NCBI RefSeq assembly: GCF_024713945.1
Contig: NC_134685.1
Coordinates: 992,001-1,056,000, forward strand
Reading direction: 5' to 3'
Source: Dermatophagoides farinae
Lineage: Eukaryota > Arthropoda > Arachnida > Sarcoptiformes > Pyroglyphidae
Length of the DNA: 64,000 nt
The notes below the pieces were generated by a model that did not search any database, had not been told where the DNA came from, and was given only the letters and a program-made list of their open reading frames with translations. Below, piece by piece: positions 1 through 14,615 of the stretch. Each line of letters begins with the position of its first letter. The stretch's first letter is position 1. Made by a program: the position numbers and the translations under genes.

Positions 1-22
1 ATAGATAGATAGATAGATAGAT
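1..22 (+). repeat. (ATAG)n microsatellite at window edge
   Basis: More than five perfect ATAG units start the window and may continue to its left. Positions 23-364 beyond it are intronic, with AAC/GTT and ATC repeats and no exon I can support. Confidence 0.9.
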
Positions 23-364
23 GTTTAGTTTTTTTCCCGTGGAACGGTATTTATTATTATTATTATGAATGAATCAATATTATTATGTTCATCATCATCA
101 TCAATGTTCGATCAAGTATGCATGATTGTTATTAATCGAACACCCACACACACAAAGAATATCAACGTTTTATATACAATACATAATGATAATAATATTG
201 ATTGAAAATCCATAAATATAAAGAATGGAAAGAGAAGAAAAAAAACGATCGAAACAAAATAACAACAACAAAAAACAACGACAACGACAACGACAACAAC
301 AACCAAATTGATAATAAACAGAAACAAACATAAAAAAACGATCAATTAATCAATATTGACTTAC

Positions 365-3300
365 TTGGCCATTATAATACCAGAAAATATAATCCGGTGG
401 TTCGGGCGTATCTTTTACCATACAAGTTAGATTCAATGTTGAACCACTGCTCAGGTATAAGGTTGGACCTTCAACAATTTTTGCTCGACTTACTGTTGTT
501 GATGATCATCATCAATAATCATAGAAAATCGGATCAGGAAAAAAAATGATGATGACAAAAAAAAAATAGAGATAAAAAGCCATGAAAAATTGAAAATGAA
601 AGAAAAAAAGAAAAAGTTTCATTATTATTTCTGGTTCGATCCGGAATCGATGACGAAAATGTAAAGAACAAAAAACCAACAAAAAAAACAAGGCAAAGCC
701 ACTTACCGACAACATTAAGTTGAATGAATAGACTCATTTTTGGCATTGTAGAAATCTGTATTATGATCAAAAATAGAAAGGAGAAACAAAAAAAAAATCC
801 GTACGGAAATGGGATTATTGATATGTACACAAACACCAACACCAACACGCACACCCACACACCAACACACACACACATCATCATCATCATCATTATTCAA
901 TCAACGGATACCGGATAAAGTAGTGATTCATTATTCCGTATATATATATAATGTGAATAATCAGAATTTTTTATATATATAAATAAATAAAATATTATAT
1001 AAATATACCTGACATTCATAGATGCCAGCATCTTTTTTTCTTGGATAACTTATCTGCAAAGACCAATCATCTGAATTTTCACGATGTATGGCCTGAAATC
1101 TTTGATCAGATGTATAGGTAAATGTTCCAACTGGTAATATTCCCATGCAACAAAAAAAAAGAAATTTATAAATGAAAATTCAATAAAGTTTTTTTTTTGA
1201 TAAATGGATTGTAATATTTACCAGTCAATATTTGAAAATCTTGACGTCGAATCCAAGATAACTAGAAAAAAAAAATTTAAAACAGAAAACAAACAAACAA
1301 AATGAAAAAGTTTGAAGAAGAATAAAGAAAAAAACATTCACATTTACATAATTGCAATCAATCGATTACGAAAAAAAAACTTACAGTACGATCGCCTAAT
1401 TGTTTAACACGACATGGTAAATGTACAAATGATGAACCTTCAGATATTGTTACATTTGTTGATATTGATTCTGTATCAAAATATGGTGATATACGTTTCT
1501 GTGCCGATGATGTTGATGATTGTAATGACGATGATGATGATAATAATGTTGTCGATGATGAAAGTGCAACCGATGAACCACCGGCTGATGTACCGCCAAA
1601 AAATTGTAGACCACGTTCACGTTCTTCAGATGATGACATAAATTCTTCTGAATATGAACGTACAAAACGTATTGTTGCCAATTTATTATCAGTTATAATT
1701 GGATGATTAATATTATCGTCATTTATTCTATGATTATCGGATAATGATGATGATGATGATGGTGAACAATTACCTAGAAAATTAACAAAAGACCAAACAA
1801 AATAAGAATTATTATCATTCAAATAAAAGAAAAGAGAGAAAAAAAAATAGATTCTTGTTCCCATGTGAATGTGTGTCTGTGTCTGTAAATGCAGAATTAA
1901 ATTTATTGATTTCAACTTGACATTTTGATAATGTATTCTCTCTGATGACAAGAATTTTTTTTTTTGCCCTATTTCAACCCACTGTCTGGATCCAAAAAAA
2001 AAGAAAAACAACAAACAAAAACAACCAACCAAAAGCAAACAAATGGGGGAAAAAAATCAATGTCAAAAATCTTTGGTTGAAAAATTGATTTTTATTTTTC
2101 AACAAAAAAAAATGAGACGCCACACACAAAAAAAATGAATCTAAAACCAATCAGATACAGTTGTAGACAATTGAGAAATGGACGCACACACACAGACGCA
2201 AACAAACACACAGAATCAAAAACTGTGTCCATTGTATTCGTGGCCATCTCCTATAAATAAATAATCCATCACACGGGCCACCATCACCAACAAAACCTTT
2301 TATTTTTTCCTTTCTTTTTCATCCCATTATTATTTAATCTAAACAAATGAAATGGGGTATATCTATTTTTTTGTTGCTTCATTCATTTCGATTCAATTCT
2401 ATTTGATTGGTAACGAAAATGAAATTCAATTCATATATGAATGAATAAATGAATGAATCGATGAGAAGTAAAAAAAAAAGAATTTCATGATTCACAATTC
2501 AATTTGAACGAAAAAAATGAAATAGGAACAAAACAAAAAAAAGTTAGAAAGAGAAACAAAAAAAAAACGGACTGAAACCTTTTTTGATAATAATAATAAC
2601 CATTTCATGAATATAATATGATATTGGACAGAGTCTACATCCATATGGTGTGTGTGTGTTATTAAATCGACAATAAATTAAATTATATATATATTGGCAT
2701 CGGTACCATCATCATCATCAATTGTTCCAAAAGAGCCACTAGCTAGGGCCTTTTTGAATAGTTACGAAACAATATTTAATGTCAATGGTGTAATGAAATA
2801 GACGAAAAAAAAATCGAGAATGAAAAAAAAATATATAAAGTTCAGATTCGGGTCGTTTTTTTAACCAGATTTTTTTTTTGTTTTTTTAATACAAGGGTCC
2901 ACTATAGTAGTAGTAGTAGTAGTAGTAGACTATCGTTATTTGGCCATTTGATCACGCAATAGTTGTTGTTGCCTACTTGTTTTTTTTCCCTTTTAACGAA
3001 TATATAAAATGAAACGATAAAAAAAAGAGAAAATTGAAAGTGGATTCTATTTTGGACATGAGAGTATTATAAAGATAACCAACACACACACACCAGAAAC
3101 AACAACAACAAAAATAACAAGGATCCATGAATTTGGATCATTCTCTGTCACACCCGTTATTATAAATTTATTGTTCATTTCACTATGTATTTTTTTTTAT
3201 TCTTATTGCCCACGCTTTGAACAATTTATCAGAAGGTTATTTGACCATTCATCCAATTCATTCACAATCAAATCAGAACAGCCATACTTTTTTAAAAAAA

Positions 3301-6300
3301 ATGGTGTTCAAATCGATTGTCGAATTCATTATTACGAGGAACAAAAAATTATCATGGAATAAAAAAAAACCATGTCGATTATTTATCCGTTCATTCGCTG
3401 ATCAATGTTTTTTTTCCTGTGAATTTTTTTTTTTTTTTTTTTGACAATAACCAAGTGAACGTAGGTTAAGTCCAAAATGAATCCAGGAACAACAAAAGAA
3501 GCACAGGATAGAAATCCCAAAAAAACAGCACCAGCAACAGTACCAGCAAAAATAGAATCAGCCAATTGATTTTCAAAGAAGCCAACGAACCTGAACGACA
3601 GATTTTTCTGATAGGCATACATAGACACACACACACACACATACAGAATATTATAATAAATGACTTTTGGAACAAAAACAACAACAACAACCACCATCAC
3701 CATCATCAACAACAAAATGAAATGGGAAAAAAATGAAAATTCCTCATATCATCATCATCATCATCTCAGTCATTTTTTTTTCTCTCTCTGTTGGTTCGTA
3801 ATATATGGCCTTAACTCAAATCAATTGGTTATTTTCAATCATGTGATGATGATGATGATGATTAAAATATACTCAATATGGATCATCATCATCATCATTA
3901 TGAAATCGAATACGAATTAATTTCAAAAAGTAGAAAAAAAACCTCGAATAATCGTTTCTACACATCATCATCATCATCATCATCATCATCAATATGAAGC
4001 GTTTTAATGAAAATGAAGATTTTGTGTGTGTGTGTCAAACCAATAATCTCAAATAAATGAGTGTTGCAAATTAACTGAAAAATGAACCGAAAAAAAGCAA
4101 AAAAATCGTTGACCAAACAGCAATTCAATTCGGTACTACAAAAATAACCAGCCAGACTATGTATGAAGCAGGCAAGAATTCTCTTTCGTTTTTTTTTGTC
4201 AGATGAAAATTTTTTGGAAAATAAAGAATAGCAAATACCGAGAGAGAGAGATAGAGAAAAAAAATTCTCACAGAATTCATCATAATAAAATAATAATAAT
4301 CGAAGAATATAAATAAATACCGTCATTGTCGAATACTAAATTCCATGTATTCTTCTCATGTGTGTGTGACTCAAAAGTTTATTACTTCCTGCAACAACAA
4401 CAACAACAACAACAACAAAAAGCTGAAAATAAAAAATTCAAGAAAAAAAAATTCGATAAATGAATAATGAATGGCAAGTGAATGGAAAAATTTCAATAAT
4501 AATGAGGGAAAAATGGTGAAAATTAAAATAAAAAGAAAAAAAAACGAAAAGAATTCATCGAAATCCAACAACAACAACAAAGAATTGAGAGAATAAAAAA
4601 AAATTATGGGAAAAAAGATAATTGAAATTTTTTTCTTTTTCTTCTTCTTCTTCTTTTTTTTAGTTGTTCATCGACTTTTTTTTAGTTGTTCATCAAATGA
4701 TGAAATTGAGTGAAAGAGAATAAAAAAAAAAGAAATTAAACCTACACATGTGGTGTGTGTGTGTGTGTGTGTGTGAATGCAGCTAGAACAATAATTTGTT
4801 CAATTATCGAAATAATTTATTGCACAACACACCAAACCACCACCACCAACAACAACAACAACAACATCGATTAATCCATAATTCTATATTGTTGTTGTTG
4901 TTGTTGCTGTTTTTTTCATTCAAATTTGCCACCACCACCACCACCAACCACCATTATCATTATGATGTGATTTAGTTGAAATAATATGTTCATTCAAATG
5001 AAAAAAATGATGATGATGATGATTATGATGATAATTTGAATTCAAAAAAAAAAAAAAAGTTAAAGGGGTGGATTTTATTTTTCCAATTTATTCATTCATA
5101 ATGAACACATATGATGGTTGTGTTTTTATTACTATTGAGCACCATCATCATCATCATCATCATTTTATTCAGATTTTCATTCTTATATAATGATTATTAC
5201 ATTCACACACACACACATACAGAATGAACATAAATTGGCGGAAAAGAATTAAAATCATTATTATAAAATAAATGGAAATGGAACATTTACATAATGACAA
5301 CAACAACAAACTACAAACTACAACCACCACCACCATCACTGCTACCACTGCTAATATTTAGCCACAAGAGAACAAAAAAATATGGAAATTTGAAAATGAA
5401 AAAAAAGAAAAAAATTTTTTTTTGCAAACCAGAAAAACAACAAAATTTTTAATTATTATCACCACCATCATCATCATGATAATCACATAGCTGTCATCAA
5501 ATGAAAATTCTATTATAATGATAAACATTTTCATTCATAGTTTTGTTTTGTTTTCCGGCTTTTTTTTTGTTTTTGGATCGTTGATGTCATTAATGAATGT
5601 TTGTTGCTCAGATTTTTTTTTTCAACATTGCACCCCATTCAAACGCATACACACACACACACACACGCCTTTCTTTCATCATCCTCCTACTTTATTCATT
5701 TATATGAACAATAGGAATTTGGTGAAAAATTTTTTCATTTTCATTTCCATATTTGGCACACTAAAGCTAGTCCCTTGATGATGATGATGATGATGATGAT
5801 CATCATCATCATTGTTTGTGTCTGTCTGTCTGTTGTCATTGTGTCATAAACAATAATAATAATTCTAAAGGTCGAAACAAATGCACATATGGTGGCCGGA
5901 ATTGTGAAAAGAAAAATGAATTCTACAACAAAAGCGTCAAGCAACAACAACAACAACAAAAAATGAAAAAAAAAATAAAATTCAAAACCGATTATATAAG
6001 CCAGAATTTTTTTTGTTTGTTGTTGTTGTTTCATTATCATTACCATCATCATCTAATATAATTGACAAAGCATATAAAAAAAAGACCATTTTTATTCATG
6101 TTAAATGAATAATAAAAATCATGCACACAAACACACGAATAACAAATGTGATTAAAACTTGTCATTTTTGGGGGATAGATAGTTAGAGGAAAAAAATCAC
6201 CAGAAACAACCAGAAAACTGAATATATAAAATAAAAGTGATGAAAATTCACCACATATATATGTGTGTATATATTTGACATAAAAATATGGTCCAAAATG

Positions 6301-7611
6301 GAACAAAATGATTACATAATTTGTATGAATTTTTTTTCTGGTTTTATCTTTGGTTGTTGTTATACACAATAATAACAACACAAATAACCGACGCTACCGA
6401 TGATGATGATGATGATAAATGAATTTTTCATTCATTCATCCATTATTTGTTACATAATTTTTCTTTTTTGTAATTTTTTTTTCACTCTTTTTTTTAATAA
6501 ATAGAAATTCTGATTTTCTGGTATTTTTCTAGCGTGATCATCATCATCATGAGGATAATCGTTGGTTTTTTCTTCTCATTGCATTCACTAACACCCACAC
6601 GGACACACACACAGACACAGACACAGACACAGACACCAAATTTCATACAAATGCAACAAAAAAAACCAGAAAAGAAAACATTCTATTCAAAAAGAATACA
6701 GGAATGGAGAAAAAATCTGGTTAGATTTTTCTTCTTTTTTTTAATATTCATTTATTATTCTGTTCCATCATTATCATTCTCATCATCATCATCATCATTT
6801 TGATTATAGTGTTTTATTTTCAGAATATAAAAAAGTAAAGTATCAGGTAGAAGAAACCTGCAATATTTACAACAAAAAAAAAGTTCATCATCAAAATTAA
6901 CAACAACAACAACAACAAGATCGTGCCCAAAAAAAAGACACTTGATCTCATATGATCCACACATATGAATGACGTAAGTGTGTGGGATATATACATTGAG
7001 CGGCAAGATTATTATTTCCTTGAACAAAAGTATGAAAAAAAATACAGTGTTAATTAGTCACATGTACTATATTTATATATATATGGGTATATGTAATATA
7101 TACACCAGGATGATTGGAATTCAGACAACAACAACCAGAACGAAACAGGAACCAAAAAAAAAAAATCTGGATATATCCAGGAACAAAAACAGAAAAAATT
7201 ACTAATTAATACTTTTTTTCCGCTGTTTTCATTATTATATTGTTATTAATATACTTTCGATCAGAAATAGTTTTCAACAAAAAATACACACACACACACC
7301 TTAATACATGGATTTTTTTTTTGGTGCATGTTTTTTGTTGTTGTTGTTTTTGTTCCGATGACAACAACAACAACAACAAAAAACGGCGACGATGACGACG
7401 ACGAAAACAGGTAAAAACAAAATAATAACATTGAACCGAAAAAAAAGAATCTAAATAGGGTGATGTGATGACATTATTATGTAACAAACAGGGATAGAGA
7501 ATCCCAAAAGAATTTTGTTGTTGTTGTTGTTTTTTTTTTGTTGATAAAATCTCAACATATACAAATGGAATGAAAAAAAACAAGGAAGAACAACTGAAGA
7601 ATTTGGAAACC

Positions 7612-7643
<32 letters not shown>

Positions 7644-10600
7644 AGGTTCTTTACGGCCGCAGGGACAAGAGCTTGTGATTTTTATTTTGATTCGAATTTT
7701 TGTTTTCTACTGTGTTTGTATACTGTAATAGGATCATTTATTATTATTTTCTTTTTTTTTCACTGGTAATTTTGATATTTGACATCAGTGAAAAAATATT
7801 CTCTTTCTCTCAGTGTAGGTATGTATGTGACGAGTGTACATCGATTAACCCATCGACTACCGCCATAGACAGAAAAAAGGTCGCAAAATAGACCAACTTT
7901 TCGAATTTTCATGTGTTTTTGGCGCATATATGAGCCGCTGGTCTATTGTGGAAAATTTGAGTGGCACACATATGTGCCGCTTGGTAGTCAATGGGTTAAC
8001 TAACTGTGTGTAACTGAGAAGAATATTTCAACAACAACAAAAAAATGATGTCAATAAAAAAAGGGGTTCTGGTTTTAATTTTCTATATATGAACTATGAT
8101 AATAATATTAAACTTTACACACACACACACACATACACGTATGAAAAAAAATTCATAAGATTCACATGGGAAATGTAAAAGAATATTCATTTCATTCACT
8201 TTTTTCTTTTCTTTTCACATGAAAAACATATTATGTGTGCATGATGAGAGAAACATTTTTCTCTCTCTCTCTCTTTCTCATAATACCACTGGATACCATT
8301 GTATTCTTGTATATTCTTATTATTATTATTATTCTTGTCATACCAGTGGTCGTTTCTCATGGAAACAATCAAAGAATGACGAAAAAAAAATGTCAAAAAA
8401 AGTGCATAGGTATGGGTGTTATTTAGGTTATATATTGGAATTCATGTTGCAATTTTTCTTTCTTTCATCATCATCATCATGTGACATCAAGAAAAGGCGT
8501 TATTTCTATACTGTTGAATAGATCATCATCATCGTCATCATCATCATTCAAGAAAATAAAATAAGGTAATAATGGGCGTCAAAGAGGATAAAGAGAATTT
8601 TTTCCATTCATTCATTCATTCATTCATCTTGTTTTTCTGTTTGTTTGTTGTTAATAATAAAACCAAAAAAAAAATGGTGATTGGTTGAATGAGTTATTAT
8701 TACAACAACAAGCCATGTCTCTAAAGTTTATCTTCTATCCACGCCTTATATTCAATGAATTTTGATTTCTTTTTAACTTTTATCATTCTCTTTCTCTCTG
8801 TATATGTGTGTTGACAACAATATGATCAAATTCAATGATTATTTTCAATGTGCAGTAAAATAAACATTTTGAAATTGGAATTCTGGATAAATTCTTTCAT
8901 CATCAAATCGTTATCCAAACAGAGAGAAAAACAATGTCCATGTTGTAATTAAAAAAAATAATGATAATATATTGCTATTGCTTTTATCAATATTCTATAT
9001 TTTCATTTTTTTTCCAATTCTCAACATCATCATGAATGAATGAAATATGAACCAGAAAAAAATGATTCTGAAAATCAAAAACTATGGCCCATCTCTTACA
9101 GTAGTTGGTATATATATTAGCATCATCATCATCTGGGCCATGTCCTGTGTGTATACTTTAATGATGAAAAAAAATTTTTTTTTTTTTTTGGTCCAGAATT
9201 TTGGCAGCAGCAGCAACAGCAGCAAAAACAAATTATTCCACATGATTTAAAACGAAACAAACAAACAAACAAAAAAAACGATTAGATGATGATGATCATC
9301 ATCATAATGATGATAATAATAGGAGAGTCATCATCATATGACTAGATTTCATTTTTTTTGTATATGGAACAAAAAAAAAATTATAATTTCCGTTATAAAT
9401 TCCAACCATTTTATATGGATTATATTTTTTTTTGTTTGTTTGTTTGAAACTTTGAATCAATGATGATGATAACAAAAAAAAAACACCATTGATATTAATG
9501 TAAATCGAATGGACGAAATAGAAAAAAAAATTGCAATGGTCAGAATTTGGGATATCGAAATAATTTGGTATACACACACACACGAATATACAGAATTCAT
9601 TTATGAATTCGAGTTATTCGTGCGTGCATTTTTGTTGAAAAAAAAACATAAAGCAAGAATGAAATGAAAAAAAAAATTACTGAAAAAAAATGTGGGGAAA
9701 AAAGAATCGAAATGATGATGATGATGATGATGATGAACCAGAACGGCTAAAAATGAAAATGAACCATAGCTAAAATGGAATTACAATGGACATAAGCGTT
9801 TATATATCGAAAAAAAAGATGGAAAAAAACAAAATAAAAAAAAAATTCTAGAACAAAGAATATATAGAGGTGTATATGAATTCTGTATACGAAAAAAAAA
9901 CGTCCCGAGAGATAGATAGATAGATAGAGTGAAAAAGGAAGAAAGAAGCAAGAAGCAAGAAGCCAAACAAAGAGAAAAAAAATTGTGAACAAACCATCTA
10001 TCTATCTATCTATCTATTCATCTATCTAGCCAATACATACACAAACATACAAAGTATTCAGAGCGAGAAAAAAAAACCTAATTGCCAACAACAATATTAT
10101 CATTAGGGTCCAGAATCAGTCATCCAAACACCAGAGGAAGAGAGAGAGAGAAAGAGGAAAAAAATGGACAACGAAAATATATCGCACTCTTCTTATGGTT
10201 TTTTTTCTCTCATTCTTTCTTTTTATATTTTGTTTCGTTTCATTTAGTTTCACACTATTTCATCTCTCTTTCTCTCTCTGTTTAACAATATCTACTTTAT
10301 TCTGGACCAAACAACGATGATGATGATGATGACGGCAATAGGATACATGTTTTAAAAAAAGGCGACGAGTCAATCGTTTTGTCGTCGCCCAGAACAAAAA
10401 TCATCATCATCATCATCATCAAATTCGTTGGCACCCGTATATTTCACTGAAAATGAATCTAGAATAATGATAGCCGAAGCGAAAAAAAAAAGAAATGACA
10501 AAATTGGCATAAATAAGTTGAACAAGAAGAAAAAGGAGGAGATAGGTTGGTTGGTTAGTTGGTTGTTAGAAGAAAAAAAATCATATGAAATTGACAAAAA

Positions 10601-13600
10601 AAAGAACGAAAAAAATCCAATCCAAAAAAAGAGAAAAAAAAATAAATCATCAATATGGATTGGCCAAATAAAAAAAAACTTAACGAGAAGAAATTTCCGA
10701 TTGATGGCTAGCGGGCAGAATAATATTATTAATGAATAACTAAAAAAAAAATTTGTCCACATTTTATCAAAGAATATTCTTTATTCTCCCCTAGCAGTGG
10801 TTGTGGGGTTCGTAATACATGTATATCATGGATATCATTGCGACAGAATTTGTCTGTTTCAAGGGAATTTATTATTTCTGGGATTTTTTATTGTTGTTGT
10901 TGTTATTGCTGTTGCTGTTGTTGTCGTTCGTCAAACCCAGACGCGCGTAATCATTTACACCAATTTTTTTTTTGCTTTTTCCCTTTTCACTGATATGTAG
11001 AAATGGTTGGATGGGTAATAGAAAGAAAGCGCTTAATTATTCATCATCATCATCATGATTATATGAATGTATGAATGGTCCATAGAATTTGTCACACATT
11101 TATTCATTCATTTAGTTTAGCATATCATCACCATGGCACCATTTTTTGTTTGATTGTTTGAAAAGGGATAATTCAAACAACAAAACAAAACAAAAAAAAA
11201 ATTTTTTTTTTCTCTTGACAAACCTAATATGATGAAAAACAAAATATTATATGGAACAAATCAGTGAAACAGAAAAACAATGAAAGGGAATCATTACAAA
11301 ATCATAAATGCAATTGGCCAAACTAGAAAACAAAAAACAAAACAAACAAACAAACAAAAAAATTCAAACCCAATTCATAATTCGTATGAATCTTGAGCTC
11401 ATTCTATCACTATTTGTATCTATAACAGTATTATCACCATTCATTCATATCATCAACCAAAATAACCAAAAAAAAAAAAATTTGAATTCTATAAATATAA
11501 TAAACATGGCTATAGCCATATACAGAATAATCAGAATATATTCGAATGTATAAAAATATATAGATGGATGAATAATTCAAATAATACAAATGAATATGAA
11601 CAAACAAATCAAATGATTAAAATAACAAAACAAAAAACAATAGCCATATTCATTCATCCATCCATTCATTCATCTATCGAAAACAGTAACCAAAGAGAAA
11701 AAAAATATGGTCCAAAAGTAAAAAAGACAATATATAAACCAGACAATCGAGAAAGAAAAAAAAAGGATAAAACGCACTTGAAATCAAAATGACAGTTACT
11801 CTCTCTCTCTCTCTCTCTCTATGGTTGGGTTGGGTTCTCTATGCGACAAATTCTCTGTCTGTCTATTTGTGTGTATGTTTATTTATTATTTATATATACT
11901 GATTCATTGTATTATTGAATGGGAATGATGGAGAAAAAAACCACACCACAGAATAAAATGATTTCAAATGAATCCGATTGGAAAAGAATAAAATGATGAT
12001 CCATAGAATCCATATGTGAGGATTTGGTATCCAGACAGACACACACACACATTCTTCCATGGAATAGATTCATTTTTTTCCGGTATTCAGTAGTAACCAA
12101 TCATTGTGTCAACATTATTCGTAGCAATGATAAAAAAAAGTTTTCATTTCAAATAGAAAAAAAAATAAATTTAACAAAATGAAAAATTACATATGTGGAC
12201 GACAGTGATTAAGTGGACTGGCAACTCTTTTTTTTCATTTGTTTTGTTTGTTTGTTTGTTTGTTTGTCCAATTCAAAATAAATCCACATTATCAACAATG
12301 AAATTACAAATGGTCATAATAATATAGTGATAGTGGTGAAAGAAACAAAAATCTAATTAATCTTACATCATTAATCAAATTGGAATAGAATGAAAAAAAA
12401 TAAACATCTGATTAACCATTTTGTTATAAAGATGACAGCTACACATCACACACACACACTAACACACACACATGGTTACGATTCTTGATAAATTCTTACA
12501 TTTCAAAATTCAATCAAATTTGATTTGGTTGACTTGTTTTAATAACTTGTTTTTTGTTGTTGTTGTTGTTTTCATTTATCTATCATAATAATAAAAAAAT
12601 GACACCTTCACATTTATACCTTCACATACAGTGAAAAAAAATATATATGGGTCAATTGAGTGGTTCGAATTTCAAATTTTTTGTTTTCTAGATTCACTAA
12701 GAAGAAAAAAAATATATGACAATTCGACAATCAATAAAAAAATGAAATGAAATGAAATGAAACGAAACCTTAGTAGAAGAAAATGAATGAATCAAATCAA
12801 TGGGAAATGGTTTTTTTCTTTCTTTTCACTTTTCCATTGGAAACATTGAAACATAGGGGCCATTTTTTATGTTTCAAACGAGAAAAAAAAAATGGAATAG
12901 AAAAAAAAATCAAAATAATGGCATTCGAATTATTATGATAATAATGGAAAATGATTGAAAAAAAAGAAAAAGAAGAAAACATATAAATATACACGGTGGT
13001 GAATGAAAAAAAAAAGAAAAAAGAAAAGAAAAAAGAATGGAATCGACACAATTTGAAACAATTGTAACGACCATCACCACATAGAAAGAATATACAAGTA
13101 TATTTGGACTTTATTTTTTTTATATTCTATATTCTTCGTGTTTTGGAATATGGAATTCAATTTTTTTTTGTTCTTTCTATCATATTTCATAATATGGTTT
13201 TTCACTCTGTCTCTCTCTCTCTGTGTGTGTGTGTGTGTGTAAGAAATGATCTAAGAATAAGAAAAAAAACAAAAAAAGCATATCATTATAGAATTTCTAT
13301 AAAGAGAGTAAATGATGATGATAATAATAATAATAATGGATTGGATCGATACAAATATATCCATAGTACATACACACACACACATAGATAGATAGATACA
13401 TGGATATAGAATTGTAGAAAACGCATATTTTGGTTCAATTTTTTTTTTCAAAGCAATATCTATGTATATTTATTGTTATTTCTAGCCCATCATTATTTAT
13501 CATCTATTTCTATCAGTTATTATTCAATGCAATTTGAAATCATCATCATCATCATCATATATTTATATTGTTAGATAGATAGATAGATAGATATATTTCC

Positions 13601-14615
13601 TATATTGATTGAATCGAATAACAATAACGATGATGATGAAAATTTCAGGAGAAAACAAAAATGAAAAACAAACAAACACGCTACCGAATGAACATTGTTT
13701 CGGTGATAGAAAAAAGCAAAGATTTTTTTTTTCATTTCCTAGAAATTCCTAACAATTAAGTAACAATAAGGTGCACGCTGCTATATATTAATAAGATTTG
13801 AAGTGTTGAAAATCGATTCTTGTTGTTTCACGAGAAAAAAAAGTAATTCTTGATGGAATTCAATTTGAATTCCAAAATGTATCAACAACAAAAAAGTTTT
13901 TTGAATATCAAAAAAAAAACTTACAAGAATCGATATGATGATGGATGAGTAATATATTTAGAATGAATATGATCGACATTGCAATACGATATTGTCCACA
14001 GTTTATTGATTGTAATGTTGATGATGATGATGAATTTGTTGATGGTAACGGTAATGGTAATGGTGATTGAAATTGTAATTTCGTTTGACAATTTGTCGAT
14101 GATGATGATGATGATGATGGAAATGTTGAAACTGTCAACAACTTTTTTGTGGCCATTATTGCTCGAGGACTTGTTGTTGTTGTTGTTTGAAGATTTGTTT
14201 TATTTTCAATGCTTTCATTGTCGTCGTCGTTGTAGTTGACTTTATGAATGAAAAACTTTTTCATATGAAAATCACCATTACAATTGTATCCACTGTTTTT
14301 ATCTACAATTTCATTATCACCATTTTTTGTTGCTGTTGATGAAATATTCACATTATCAACTGAAGATGAAGCATGAAAATTTTGATTCAATAAAAATGAA
14401 TTCAAAGATTTTGTTGTTGTTGTTGCTGTGGTCATTGTTGTTGATTGAATTTTCGTATCATCAATCGATAACAACGATGATGGTGATGGTGATGAAAAAA
14501 TCTGCTGCTGCTGCTGTTGTTGTCGTTTTCCATACAATTCTATTGATGGTAAATGAATTTGTTGATCATCATGATAATCAACAATATTGATTCGTTGTCG
14601 ATATTTAGAAGACAT
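365..14615 (-). CDS. dpr: Dpr-like two-Ig-domain neuronal cell-surface protein (3' end outside window)
   Basis: Defective proboscis extension response (Dpr) family: secreted or membrane-anchored neuronal Ig proteins that in insects bind DIP partners for synaptic matching. Exons seen, in transcript order: 13925-14615, 1385-1773, 1222-1261, 1009-1130, 707-755, 365-492; the first ATG is uncertain. All joins are phase-compatible with GT/AG sites. Ig1 carries the first Cys in HLPCRVKQLGDRT, then SWIRRQDFQILTVGTFTYT, SDQRFQAIHRENSDDWSLQI and DAGIYECQ, which are hallmarks of Dpr Ig1. The linker is STMPKMSLFIQLNVVVSRAK. Ig2 begins at IVEGPTLYLSSGSTLNLTC and continues to PPDYIFWYYNGQ, ending on a GTAAGT donor at 359-364, so the remaining Ig2 exon(s) and C-terminus lie left of position 1. 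Residues ahead of Ig1 are Ser/Thr-rich low complexity. Which Dpr paralogue this is cannot be decided here. Confidence 0.9.
3961..3991 (+). repeat. (ATC)n microsatellite
   Basis: Perfect ATC trinucleotide run inside the Dpr intron, typical of the many such tracts in this window. In one antisense frame it encodes poly-Asp, which creates a spurious open frame. Confidence 0.9.
7845..7999. mobile_element. piggyBac-like non-autonomous element (MITE), 155 bp including flanking TTAA
   Basis: The element is bounded by TTAA on both sides (7845-7848 and 7996-7999). The left end reads TTAACCCATCGACTACC and the right end is its reverse complement with one mismatch (GGTAGTCAATGGGTTAA). TTAA target duplication with termini starting CCC is the piggyBac superfamily signature. 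Inside, two related palindromic blocks (GGCGCATATATGAGCCGC near 7921 and GGCACACATATGTGCCGC near 7963) add further secondary structure. There is no transposase, so it would depend on one elsewhere. It is GC-richer than its surroundings and sits in the Dpr intron. Confidence 0.75.
9909..10018. repeat. Inverted pair of GATA and CTAT microsatellites
   Basis: A GATA run (about 9909-9928) is followed about 70 bp later by a CTAT run (about 9996-10018), which is its reverse complement. The two could pair into a stem. Both are simple tetranucleotide arrays with a few interruptions. Confidence 0.75.
13925..14615 (-). CDS. dpr: N-terminal exon of the Dpr-like gene: long low-complexity region ending in a signal sequence
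   Basis: This open frame ends in a hydrophobic stretch (MSIIFILNILLI) followed by His residues and IDSC, then a GTAAGT donor at 13919-13924. The donor leaves phase 1 (one T), which completes a Cys codon with the GT that opens the exon at 1773, giving IDSC-NCSP. That phase match across a 12.1-kb intron is why I assign it to the Dpr gene. Upstream of the hydrophobic stretch are about 210 residues rich in Gln, Ser, Thr, Asn and Asp. The start is uncertain: candidate ATGs are 14723, 14627, 14615 and 13979. The last would give a conventional N-terminal signal peptide and make everything upstream 5' UTR. Confidence 0.65.

Larger units (their letters stand above)
1774..13924 (-). other. 12.1-kb first intron of the Dpr-like gene
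   Basis: Between a GTAAGT donor and a TTTTCTAG acceptor on the minus strand I see no conserved coding segment on either strand. The content is simple sequence: ATC/ATG runs (for example 3961-3991), AAC/GTT runs, AC/GT dinucleotides (4751-4774), CATT/ATGA tetranucleotides and A or T homopolymers. A piggyBac-like MITE lies at 7845-7999 and a GATA/CTAT inverted pair at 9909-10018. Open frames here are low-complexity shadows of the repeats. Introns of this size in neuronal Ig genes often hold enhancers, but no specific element can be shown. Confidence 0.6.

Noticed and set aside
1414-1665. Plus-strand Met-rich frame over the Dpr exon
   Set aside because: Antisense shadow of the Ser-rich region upstream of Ig1, whose minus-strand frame continues into a conserved Ig domain.
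13854-13874. 21-nt palindrome TGGAATTCAA-T-TTGAATTCCA
   Set aside because: Perfect, but short; expected occasionally in AT-rich DNA, with no associated feature apart from lying about 50 nt inside the Dpr intron.
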